A stretch of DNA of 64,000 nt from contig NZ_QLTK01000002.1 in NCBI RefSeq assembly GCF_003269035.1, forward strand, positions 310,001 to 374,000. Direction: 5' to 3'. Made by a program: the position numbers and the translations under genes. This document shows positions 31,786 through 38,443 of this stretch, one piece after another. Every line of letters starts with the position of its first letter. Position 1 is the stretch's first letter. This stretch comes from Paraburkholderia bryophila (lineage in GTDB: Bacteria; Pseudomonadota; Gammaproteobacteria; Burkholderiales; Burkholderiaceae). A model generated the notes under the pieces. The model was not told where the DNA came from, made no database searches, and saw nothing but the letters and a program-made list of their open reading frames with translations.

Positions 31786-32037
31786 ATGAAGAGTAAAGTT
31801 ACGGGGCCGAAAGCGGCCCACAATGCGTCGCAGGTTTTGGCGAACGGTTCGACTGGCAAAAATTCAAAGACTGCTGCTGGGAGCGCACTCTCCCAAGTGG
31901 CCGCGCCCAAAAGAGTTACTTCGTCAGGCGCTGCGTCGAGTGCGTCGAAGGTGCTCCGCGATGGGCGGACAAGTGCCGCGTCAAAAAGTGCAGCTGGGTC
32001 TGCATTATCGCAACGGCAGACCAGCCGGAAAAAGTGA
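31786..32037 (+). CDS. 83 aa protein with two tandem S-K-x-A-A-G-S-A-L-S-Q repeats, function unknown
   Basis: A small, basic, low-hydrophobicity protein. It contains two imperfect copies of a unit of about 26 residues: ASQVLANGSTGKNSKTAAG and ASKVLRDGRTSAASKSAAG, each followed by SALSQ. It ends in RQTSRKK. GGGGAT lies upstream of the ATG at a usable distance. There is no signal peptide or membrane segment. It lies 24 bp before hamA on the same strand, so it is probably part of the Hachiman transcript. I have an impression of similar short repeat proteins in other bacteria but cannot name a function. A minus-strand open frame covers the same DNA and is considered a shadow. Confidence 0.6.
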   Translation: MKSKVTGPKAAHNASQVLANGSTGKNSKTAAGSALSQVAAPKRVTSSGAASSASKVLRDGRTSAASKSAAGSALSQRQTSRKK

Positions 32038-32061
32038 ACCACAAAAGAGTTTGCGTCCAGT

Positions 32062-33012
32062 TTGTCGACTATCACCGCCACCGATCTTGAGTCTGCTCTA
32101 ACCGGGAACCCAGAAGCACTTGAGGTTCACCTTACGCTCGTAGAGCGAGACGTGCTCATTGACGGGCATTTAGTCAAGATTCACTGTCACTGCCTTTCGG
32201 TAGATGGGAATGGCCGTGTCCAACCACATCGGCTCGCGGAGTTCATGCGGAACGCCGTCGTTGACTATGCGATTCCGCGCTCGAAGCTCGCCGACGCGAA
32301 GGCGCGCGACAATAAGTTCAACAGCACCGAGGCAGTCGCCGAACTCGTAGAGCGCGCCAAGCGCTCGTTTACCGATTTGGGGAACACGGGAGAGGGCGGA
32401 GAGATGTTGCTGTTTCTGCTGGCGGAGCGCTTCCTTAAGCTGCCACAGATTCTTTGCAAGATGGATCTCAAGACAGACACACGTATGCACTATCACGGCG
32501 CGGATGGAGTGTATGCAGGCGTAACACAGAAAGGCATCTTGAAGCTCTACTGGGGTGAATCAAAAATCTACGGGGACGCGAGTGCTGCTATTCGCGCCTG
32601 TCTCAATTCCCTCGCCCCCTTTCTGATTGAACCCGAACACGATGAGGCGGAGCGGGAGCGCGACCTGATACTCCTGAGCGACAAGGCTGACCTTAGCAAC
32701 CCGGAAATCACCGATGCGCTCAAAAGGTATTTCGACAAGTCGTCGGTCATGTCTAAGCGTGTCCAATACTGTGGCGCGGCCCTTGTAGGTTTCGACGCAC
32801 CGTTTTACCCGAAAGACGAAGTGAAGGCAGTCGCAGAGGAGATCGTCAAGGCATCCCGCACGGCACTTACTGGGTGGCGCAATAGTATCGGAGAGCGGCT
32901 CAAAATGGAGAAGCTCGATCAGATGGAAATTGAGATGTTCTGCGTGCCCCTGCCGTCGGCGGAAGGTTTCCGCGCCGCATTCCTCAAGGCGATGGGGATC
33001 CAGGAGCAATGA
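32062..33012 (+). CDS. hamA: HamA (DUF1837), nuclease component of a Hachiman-type defence system
   Basis: 316 residues matching DUF1837. Conserved features include the acidic residue E114 in GEMLLFLLAE, LPQILCKMDLKTD, the aspartate D148 in HYHGADGVYAG, and the E166-S-K168 motif in LKLYWGESKIYGD, together resembling a PD-(D/E)xK nuclease core. In characterised Hachiman systems HamA is a DNase held inactive by the HamB helicase and released on phage infection. The start appears to be TTG at 32062 since no ATG is available near the conserved start. It overlaps hamB by four bases (ATGA). With HamB truncated, its activity and regulation here are uncertain. Confidence 0.85.
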   Translation: MSTITATDLESALTGNPEALEVHLTLVERDVLIDGHLVKIHCHCLSVDGNGRVQPHRLAEFMRNAVVDYAIPRSKLADAKARDNKFNSTEAVAELVERAKRSFTDLGNTGEGGEMLLFLLAERFLKLPQILCKMDLKTDTRMHYHGADGVYAGVTQKGILKLYWGESKIYGDASAAIRACLNSLAPFLIEPEHDEAERERDLILLSDKADLSNPEITDALKRYFDKSSVMSKRVQYCGAALVGFDAPFYPKDEVKAVAEEIVKASRTALTGWRNSIGERLKMEKLDQMEIEMFCVPLPSAEGFRAAFLKAMGIQEQ

Positions 33013-33896
33013 GCCTCGCCGATCTCCAATCGTGGCTTCTTCATGAAGGCGTTCGGGATGGTCTCGATGCGATCACTCGCCTCACAGTCCGCAGCGAACT
33101 CGATAATCTGGGCCCTGAGCCCTCTGCGCTGCCTGCTACTGCGATTGACTGGCCAAGACTGTTGCTCGCCGGCAGCATTCTGGCGCGATCCGATCAACGG
33201 GATGACCAGGAAGCCGCGCTCCGAATCGCAACCGCTGCAATTTCTCTGACGGACGATCAAGCGCTAAAAGACGCGGGCGCTGTTCTCTTAAGTAAGCTTT
33301 CCAACTTTCGGGCCATCGAGTTAGCCATCAATCGAGGGCTGCTGGCAGCTGATCTCGGCGGGCGGCTTGGCGTCGCGTTGCGCCTCGAAGCGCAGCGTCG
33401 TGAAATGGACCGTTCTATCTTGGTGCAGTCGAGCGGGGCCTGGTTACAAGTAAACGATTTTCAGCAACGCTTCTGGATCAATGCGGCTGGAAAGCGCTGG
33501 CTCTCGGCATCCGCGCCTACCGCCTCTGGTAAGACATTTCTGGTACTGCAGTGGCTGATCGACCAGATGATTGCGGGTGAAATCCGGGTGGCGGTCTACC
33601 TTGCCCCGACCCGTGCGCTGGTTTCCGAGATAGAAACCAATCTCAAGGGTCTCATAGGCAGTGCCGAGTTGATCGAGGTGTCATCCCTTCCGCTACCCGG
33701 TAAGTACAAAGCTGCTCGCGCTGGCGGTGCGCGAGTGATTCTCGTATTCACACAGGAACGATTGCATCTTCTCGCTAACGTGCTCGGTGACGTGTTGTCA
33801 ATCGACCTGCGAACGAAAGGCTCCTTCGGGAGCTTTTTTTTCGTTCTGACGAAGAGGGCAGATAGCGAAATCTGTAGAAATATTCACTCTAAGTGA
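33009..33896 (+). pseudogene. hamB: HamB helicase, truncated after the first helicase motifs
   Basis: 295 codons remain of a helicase normally several hundred residues longer. The N-terminal region is followed by Walker A (SAPTASGKTF, 168-177), motif Ia (YLAPTRALVSEIE, 197-209) and the VFTQERLHLLANVLGDVL segment. At about residue 266 (base about 33807) helicase similarity stops just before where the DExH box would come, and 28 unrelated residues ending in ICRNIHSK run to a stop. No DExH box, motif III-VI or C-terminal domain exists elsewhere in the island. The break coincides with a hairpin (33811-33846). It probably cannot work as a helicase, so the Hachiman system is likely broken. Confidence 0.82.
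33811..33846. terminator. Long hairpin with nine T at the hamB breakpoint
   Basis: Outer arms GAACGAAA / TTTCGTTC and inner stem GCTCC-TTCG-GGAGC are followed by or include a run of nine T. It can act as an intrinsic terminator for the Hachiman transcript. It marks the exact place where hamB similarity ends, so it probably came with the downstream retron module. Confidence 0.7.
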
Positions 33897-33902
33897 ATAT
33901 TT
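33878..33902. promoter_or_regulatory. 25 bp palindrome, candidate operator at the head of the retron operon
   Basis: Perfect 11 bp arms (AAATATTCACT / AGTGAATATTT) around a 3 nt centre, in an AT-rich patch just before the structured region. Its symmetry and position suit binding by the XRE regulator encoded 650 bp downstream; this is inference. A weak -35/-10 pair (TTGCGT, 17 bp, TCTACT) lies at 33906-33934. Confidence 0.5.
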
Positions 33903-34261
33903 GCCTTGCGTCCGTTGATTTTTCATGGTCTACTGCTTCTCGCAGGCTAGGCGTATCGCCTAGGTGAGCAATGGCATTTTCCTACCACGGCAAAGGATCA
34001 GTTGTGCATTAGTCCGTTTCAAGGAACGGACAGCTCTAGCGTCCAGGGTTAGAGAGGTATCGGTGCGCGGGTCGGGTACGGCCGCGTCGAGGAAGCCGGT
34101 CGGTTACGTCGTTGGGCGTACCGAGGGACTTCCTCTCAGCCGAAGGGACTGGGTTGGGCTTGCGCATCGGGTTGGCTCCTTTCGATCATTTGCTAAGTGG
34201 GGACGTTTGGCATCGCCTTGTTGAGGGACTTCGGCGACGTGCCGCGTTCAAGGAGCTGCAA
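33903..34261 (+). ncRNA. Structured non-coding stretch, candidate retron msr-msd RNA
   Basis: About 360 nt without a credible gene. It contains consecutive hairpins: CTAGGCG-TAT-CGCCTAG (33947-33963), GTCCGTT...AACGGAC (34012-34031), a weaker CTCTA/TAGAG pair around 34034-34055, and a long hairpin 34089-34135 with outer arms GAGGAAG / CTTCCTC and a second inner pairing. Further outer pairing GCCGAAG / CTTCGGC spans 34139-34236. Two short hairpins followed by one long hairpin resembles a retron msr-msd, but I could not find a convincing long a1/a2 pairing, and the priming guanosine cannot be fixed. The 10 bp string GAGGGACTTC occurs twice (about 34123 and 34223). Confidence 0.45.
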
Positions 34262-34504
34262 ATGCAGAAAGATGCTTTAACAGTAGCAATCGCGACGCTG
34301 CAAAAGCTGCGCGAAACCTATCACAGCCAACTCGATGCTGGTGTACTGGCAGAACTCGATGATGTCGTCGGATTGCTGAAACAGCAGTCCGACCGCCAGG
34401 AAGCTGTTCGGCGGGAAGAACTCGAAGGCCGAGTTCTCCGCATCATCGCAATGATCCTGCGACTTGTGACGAACATCACGAGTCTCATGGACCACTGGCG
34501 TTAG
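34262..34504 (+). CDS. 80 aa helical protein of the retron operon, function unknown
   Basis: A perfect AAGGAG site lies six bases before the ATG. Residues 1-57 are charged with heptad-like spacing (LQKLRETYHSQLDAGVLAEL... LLKQQSDRQEAVRREELEGR) and predict long helices or a coiled coil. Residues 58-80 (VLRIIAMILRLVTNITSLMD) form an amphipathic or short hydrophobic helix. There is no recognised domain. It lies between the structured non-coding region and the XRE gene, 42 bp from the latter, all on one strand, so it is probably part of the same transcript. It could be an accessory or antitoxin-like partner; nothing in the sequence proves it. Confidence 0.6.
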   Translation: MQKDALTVAIATLQKLRETYHSQLDAGVLAELDDVVGLLKQQSDRQEAVRREELEGRVLRIIAMILRLVTNITSLMDHWR

Positions 34505-34546
34505 GCCAAGTCACAGCAAGCCCCACAGTTGATTTGGATGAGCGTT

Positions 34547-34849
34547 ATGAATATGGGTCAGGCTATCAAGATGTGTCGGACTCGTAGGTCGTTATCACAG
34601 GCTGAACTAGCTGGACTTGCGGGTTGTTCGATTTCTTACCTTTCGATGCTGGAAAGCAATCAGAGGGATCCGTCGCTATCCACTTTGAAAAGCATTGCTG
34701 GAGCGTTACGCATCCCGACGGAGATTTTGTTCTTTTTGGGATCAGACCGAGAGGAGCTTGCGGGTATGGACAAAGAGCTCTCCGGTCAGCTCGCCCGCGC
34801 GGCGTTGGAGATACTGAGTGATACACGTGAACCGGTTAGAGGTTCCTAG
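34547..34849 (+). CDS. XRE family helix-turn-helix regulator of the retron operon
   Basis: About 100 residues with an N-terminal Cro/C1-type HTH: GQAIKMCRTRRSLSQAELAG followed by CSISYLSMLESNQRDPSLSTLKSIAGALRIP. The C-terminal tail continues with LFFLGSDREELAG and helices. Start choice is uncertain: in-frame ATG codons occur at 34538, 34547 and 34553 and a TTG at 34529; I chose 34547. The end overlaps the reverse transcriptase start by 32 bp, so the two are translationally coupled. It probably represses its own operon, possibly at 33878-33902. HTH proteins are known as partners in several retron types. Confidence 0.8.
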   Translation: MNMGQAIKMCRTRRSLSQAELAGLAGCSISYLSMLESNQRDPSLSTLKSIAGALRIPTEILFFLGSDREELAGMDKELSGQLARAALEILSDTREPVRGS

Positions 34850-35858
34850 GTACACGGCTACTCCCATAGAAAGTATGGCGGCATTGTCGCGAGCGCTGGG
34901 TGTGACAAACCAGCATCTCGCTGCAGTCGCCGCCAAAGCTTCCTCTCTCTACCGAGTCGCGGACAAGATCGAAAAAGCCGACGGTACGCTCCGCGAAACG
35001 TTTGATGCGAAGCCGGTGTTGAAGGATATTCATCGGCGGATCAAGCTGGCCATTCTCGATCGAGTAAGCTTTCCCAACTATTTGACTGGCAGTGTGAAGG
35101 GGCAGGACTATCGCACGAACGCGCTGCTGCATCGCAATTCAAAGATCCTGATTAGCGAAGACATCCAAGGATTCTTCCCTTCGACCACGCAGCATCTCGT
35201 GCAGGAAATCTGGTCGCAGTTCTTCGGTTTTTCGGCCGACGTGGCGCAGTGCCTAACGGCTCTTTGCACCAAAGATGGCGCTCTGCCGCAGGGGGCCATC
35301 ACAAGTCCGCATATCGCGAATCTCGTCTTTTGGCGCGTGGAGCCAGCGATACGTGCGGAGATGGCGTTTCGAGGATTACGATACTCGCGATATGTCGATG
35401 ATGTCTGTGTTTCTTCCAGCACCGGTATTGCTCATGCCGATAAGCAGTCAGTGATCTCGGTTATATACGCAATGCTGGCACGACACGGCTATTCTGCCAA
35501 ACGATCGAAACACAAAATCCAGACGGCGAGCGGCCGCATCACAGCAACAAAGCTTGGCGTCAACGGTGATCCTAGCCTGTCAGGTCAGCAGCGAGGACAG
35601 ATTCGCGCTGCCGTACACAAGCTCGAACTGACATTTGCGGCTGGTGCTTTTTCCGATGCGCGAGCGCTTTTACCCTCCGTCACAGGTCGGGTCAGTATGC
35701 TTGCACGTTTTCACTCTACGGAAGGGCAAGCTTTGAAGCAACGCATCGCTTCCGTACGCGAGCAATTGCTGCTAGTTCCGATGGTAACTAGAGCGGACGA
35801 CGCGACACACAAGGCAATTCGCGACAGTGTTGACGATATTTCCACCGTTCCATGGTGA
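34818..35858 (+). CDS. Retron-type reverse transcriptase
   Basis: 346 residues. Motif A is ILISEDIQGFFPST (D115), motif B LPQGAITSPHIANLVF (156-171), motif C RYSRYVDDVCVSS with catalytic YVDD (192-195), and motif D-like YSAKRSKHKI follows. The two retron hallmarks are present: NAxxH as NALLH (101-105) and VTG (288-290). Retron enzymes copy part of a partner RNA into branched RNA-DNA (msDNA). The GTG at 34818 has GGAG seven bases upstream and keeps the conserved TPIESMAALSRALGV start; an ATG at 34875 would lose it. It is followed by PtuA- and PtuB-like effectors, as in type I-A retrons. Confidence 0.92.
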   Translation: MIHVNRLEVPRYTATPIESMAALSRALGVTNQHLAAVAAKASSLYRVADKIEKADGTLRETFDAKPVLKDIHRRIKLAILDRVSFPNYLTGSVKGQDYRTNALLHRNSKILISEDIQGFFPSTTQHLVQEIWSQFFGFSADVAQCLTALCTKDGALPQGAITSPHIANLVFWRVEPAIRAEMAFRGLRYSRYVDDVCVSSSTGIAHADKQSVISVIYAMLARHGYSAKRSKHKIQTASGRITATKLGVNGDPSLSGQQRGQIRAAVHKLELTFAAGAFSDARALLPSVTGRVSMLARFHSTEGQALKQRIASVREQLLLVPMVTRADDATHKAIRDSVDDISTVPW

Positions 35859-36134
35859 TCCGCAAACCTCCCAAAATTACTGGTTTACCGGCGAGGTGCG
35901 GATTTGCCAGCGTGTTGATAGAGCTTCTCTCTTGCGCTGGCGTAAACGCGAGTCGATTCAAACTTTGGGGTAGGTGTCTTCCGGCGAATGCGTCTGCATT
36001 GTCAGCTTAGCCGTCTTATTTTAATTGTGGATTAAGCCGATCAATGCAACGGGTTGGTGAAATCGCTCAGCCGGCATCAGCACGTATTGCAAGGTTAAGC
36101 CAAAATTCAGGTGCCGTGATGGCATCGTAATGAC
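35859..36134 (+). other. Structured 276 nt gap between reverse transcriptase and ATPase
   Basis: No gene is visible. Three hairpins follow each other: 35858-35903 (arms ATCCGCA / TGCGGAT plus CCTC / GAGG, starting in the RT stop codon), 35906-35941 (GCCAGCG / CGCTGGC) and 35995-36048 (outer TGCATTG / CAATGCA, inner GCTTA / TAAGC, 23 nt AT-rich loop). The pattern of two short and one long hairpin also resembles an msr-msd, placed unusually downstream of the enzyme gene. Alternatively it is an RNA-processing or internal promoter region for the effector pair. Confidence 0.45.
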
Positions 36135-37352
36135 ATGCTTGAGGAAGTGATGGCAGAACTTGTTTGCAAGCTCAACTCGAATGAGCTAATCGAAGAGATA
36201 CTTTCCCTCGATACGGATCGCATGAAAGTAGTCGTTTTGATCGGCGAAAACGGCGTGGGCAAAAGCACCCTTTTGGCACAGTTTGCGGAGCGCCTTGTCG
36301 AACAGGGAAGAGGGGCCCAGGTCATCGCTATATCCAATACGCCACACGACAAATTTTCACGCGGTGACCGCGCAGTCCACTACCTCGGTCAGCGAGACGG
36401 TAACCGCTATGCGTCTGAGGCCATCAAGGAGTCTCTCAGATCACCCCGCAACGAGATCGCGACGAGGGTACGCAAGCTAGCGGAAGTGCTGGAGTTGATG
36501 GGATACGAACGAGTGATTGGCTTGGCCTTGGAAAACTTCAATCCTCATGTCACATTCGACTCTAATGACTCCCACGTCGTAGCGTCCAGCGTAACCAGGA
36601 AGGTGGCTTCAACCGTTCGCGACAAGCTCGTCGGAACTACTACACCAGTTGTCTGGCTAAATCTAGATAATCACGAGGAATCTCGAACTGGCGCTTCCTT
36701 TGCACCAAGCCTGCTGAGCAATGAAGAAACGCTCGTTGCGATTGGTGTGTGCTCCGGGATTCGAATAATTCTTCGAAAGCCAATTTCTTCTGCGGCCCTG
36801 GACAAAAGGGAGGTCGATCTTCAAGCCGCAAGTTCCGGCGAGATTTCCTATCTGTCTACGATGGCGTGGGCTTCGTCCAAGGTATCTGAACATTGCGTGC
36901 TGCTAATTGACGAGCCGGAGAACAGCTTGCACCCCAAGTGGCAAGTGAGGTATATCCAATGCCTTCAGGCCCTATTCCGATATGAGCGCCCGCTCGTTGT
37001 CATCGCAAGCCATAGCCCACTTCTTTTGGCCGGTGAAGAGTCGGGAGCTTTCGACATTCTTCCTTATAAAATAGAAGAGGGCCGAATGGCATACGCCATC
37101 ACCACCATTGATTCGGGTTTGGAAGGCGTGTCTTGGGCCGCCTTTGGAACGCTTCCGAGCAATAATCAGTACCTGTCTGGACTATTGATTGATTTAATCA
37201 ATCAATACTGCAGGGACGAAATTAGCTTTGACCAAGCGTTGCTGACTATGGACAACCTCATCGGAGGTTGCGTTGGCCAGGATCAGCGAGAAGTTATCGA
37301 CGCCTTTAAAGATGCGCTGAGGATTGCCAGCAATGACAAACAAAAACATTGA
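36135..37352 (+). CDS. PtuA-like AAA/ABC-type ATPase of the retron-Septu module
   Basis: 405 residues. Walker A GENGVGKST (37-45), signature-like AASSGEISYL (231-240), Walker B VLLIDEPENSLHPK (255-268) and switch histidine IASHSP (290-295) place it in the OLD/RecF/PtuA type of ABC ATPases with an inserted middle region. No TOPRIM domain is seen. PtuA in Septu and type I-A retrons assembles with PtuB and controls its nuclease; in retrons the msDNA is thought to keep the complex inactive. The protein is shorter than many PtuA members. An in-frame ATG at 36150 is an alternative start. It overlaps the nuclease gene by 20 bp. Confidence 0.87.
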   Translation: MLEEVMAELVCKLNSNELIEEILSLDTDRMKVVVLIGENGVGKSTLLAQFAERLVEQGRGAQVIAISNTPHDKFSRGDRAVHYLGQRDGNRYASEAIKESLRSPRNEIATRVRKLAEVLELMGYERVIGLALENFNPHVTFDSNDSHVVASSVTRKVASTVRDKLVGTTTPVVWLNLDNHEESRTGASFAPSLLSNEETLVAIGVCSGIRIILRKPISSAALDKREVDLQAASSGEISYLSTMAWASSKVSEHCVLLIDEPENSLHPKWQVRYIQCLQALFRYERPLVVIASHSPLLLAGEESGAFDILPYKIEEGRMAYAITTIDSGLEGVSWAAFGTLPSNNQYLSGLLIDLINQYCRDEISFDQALLTMDNLIGGCVGQDQREVIDAFKDALRIASNDKQKH

Positions 37353-38034
37353 GTCTGTCAAATCGATCGCAGATCGCATTTCTGAAGCTGCCGCGGCCGT
37401 TTCTAATGATCCGGCTTTTTGGGACGCAGAAAGTTTTTCAGAATTAAAAAGAGAGCTCAAGGAGTACCTTAAAATTCGGAATAACCAATGTTGCGCATAT
37501 TGTCGTCGAATCATAAGCGGCGAGCACAACATGGTTATTGACATAGAGCACATTCTTGAGAAAGATGACTTCCCTCGACTCACCTTCAATATCGGAAATC
37601 TCACGGCCTCTTGTCGACGCTGCAATTTTAAGAAGAACGCAATGGTCGACATGGTTACCACCCCAAACCCGGAAGAGGCGTATCAAGCATCATACACGTA
37701 CAAGTTTGTTCACCCTAATCTAGATCTCTATCGCGACTACATTAAACTAGCTCGCGTGTCCATAAATGACGGCCATTTCGTAAAATATCTTCCCATTCCG
37801 AAAAAAAATATCCCTTCACCTGAGAAGGCCTGGTTTACTTATGATGCATTTGATCTTCGAGAGCTTGAGCGATTCGATTTGATGGAAAAAATGAAGATTA
37901 GAAAGCCAAACACTATATTGGCCCTAGAAAGTCCAAAAGTTAGAGATTATTTGGCGGAGCAGTTCGAGAAAAGCCATGCACTTCGAAAGGCAAAGAAGGC
38001 CCAAGAGCGCGCCGTCAAAAAGGCCGCAGGATGA
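37333..38034 (+). CDS. PtuB-like HNH endonuclease of the retron-Septu module
   Basis: 233 residues. The HNH core has a zinc knuckle C54-x2-C57, the catalytic segment IDIEHILEK (H73), N86/N89 in FNIGNLTASC and the second pair C94-x2-C97-N with downstream lysines (CRRCNFKKN). It starts at the ATG 20 bp inside the end of the ATPase gene, so they are co-translated. Codon use is markedly AT-rich (AAA, AAT, ATA), unlike the host genes. The long C-terminal part (110-233) is unassigned and ends in a basic tail. In related systems PtuB cleaves DNA or tRNA on infection; its target here cannot be told. Confidence 0.87.
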   Translation: MTNKNIESVKSIADRISEAAAAVSNDPAFWDAESFSELKRELKEYLKIRNNQCCAYCRRIISGEHNMVIDIEHILEKDDFPRLTFNIGNLTASCRRCNFKKNAMVDMVTTPNPEEAYQASYTYKFVHPNLDLYRDYIKLARVSINDGHFVKYLPIPKKNIPSPEKAWFTYDAFDLRELERFDLMEKMKIRKPNTILALESPKVRDYLAEQFEKSHALRKAKKAQERAVKKAAG

Positions 38035-38319
38035 CCCATTGCACGCGCTGGCGGGCCGTCGGCTATACAGTGCAAATAGAAGCTCAAGGCTCCGCGTCTA
38101 ACTACGGGGTTCTGACAGCATCGAGGCGCTAGGCTATGAGGCTGATGGTGAGACAAGATTGCCGGAAAGATGCTATCTAGATCAATAGCTTCCGACTTGA
38201 CGTGCTGGGGTGAAAACTGGCGTCGCCGTCAAACCCGCATGACACGTGGTTCCTAATGGTGCCCGCTGGAAAACCACGTCTAAAACCCGCATGAATAGTG
38301 GGTTTGCTCAAGCCGTTGC
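38035..38319. other. Right end of the island, non-coding with repeats
   Basis: No gene. The 12 bp word AAACCCGCATGA occurs twice (38231-38242 and 38283-38294). Between them is a hairpin with arms ACGTGGTT / AACCACGT (38244-38279), and the second copy starts another hairpin AAACCC / GGGTTT (38283-38305). Such repeats beside an attachment site could be arm-type binding sites for an integrase; this is inference. Confidence 0.5.
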
Positions 38320-38364
38320 AGCTTGGGAAGCTAGGGTATTACCATTATACGACGCCCGCAGAGC
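38320..38364. repeat. attachment-site repeat, right copy (partial tRNA-Gly)
   Basis: 45 bp identical to 31516-31560; a remnant of the tRNA-Gly 5' half that keeps what looks like the original chromosomal upstream flank with promoter (38370-38399). Confidence 0.93.
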
Positions 38365-38369
38365 GCACG

Positions 38370-38399
38370 ATTTTACTCGGGAAAGGGCGGTTAGCGCAA
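38370..38399 (-). promoter_or_regulatory. Probable original tRNA-Gly promoter, now cut off from the intact gene
   Basis: Minus strand TTGCGC, 18 bp, TAAAAT, ending 10 nt before the tRNA remnant. The intact tRNA at 31482-31555 has the same TAAAAT at the same distance (31566-31571) but no recognisable -35 hexamer. Confidence 0.5.
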
Positions 38400-38443
38400 A
38401 TCGCGCCGCCGTTTCCCGCCAGCGCCGAAGCGGCGCCCCGGCT

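Larger units (their letters stand above)
31516..38364. mobile_element. Genomic island in tRNA-Gly carrying phage-defence genes
   Basis: A 45 bp perfect direct repeat flanks about 6.8 kb whose base composition and codon use are clearly more AT-rich than the neighbours. Contents in order: an 83 aa repeat protein, hamA, truncated hamB, a structured non-coding stretch, an 80 aa protein, an XRE regulator, a retron reverse transcriptase, a PtuA-like ATPase and a PtuB-like HNH nuclease, all on the plus strand. No integrase, transposase or relaxase is visible, so the element is a remnant or depends on an integrase supplied elsewhere. Confidence 0.88.

Noticed and set aside
31719..32081. 120-codon minus-strand frame over the 83 aa repeat gene
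   Set aside because: It opposes the island's gene direction, has no good ribosome site, and mirrors the repeats of the plus-strand gene; I prefer the plus-strand gene but the choice is not certain.
33878..33902. Palindrome considered as a CRISPR-like repeat or transposon end
   Set aside because: Single copy, no spacers, no target-site duplication and no second end found in the island.
34123..34232. GAGGGACTTC twice, considered as target-site duplication
   Set aside because: Both copies lie within a structured non-coding stretch and do not flank any mobile gene.
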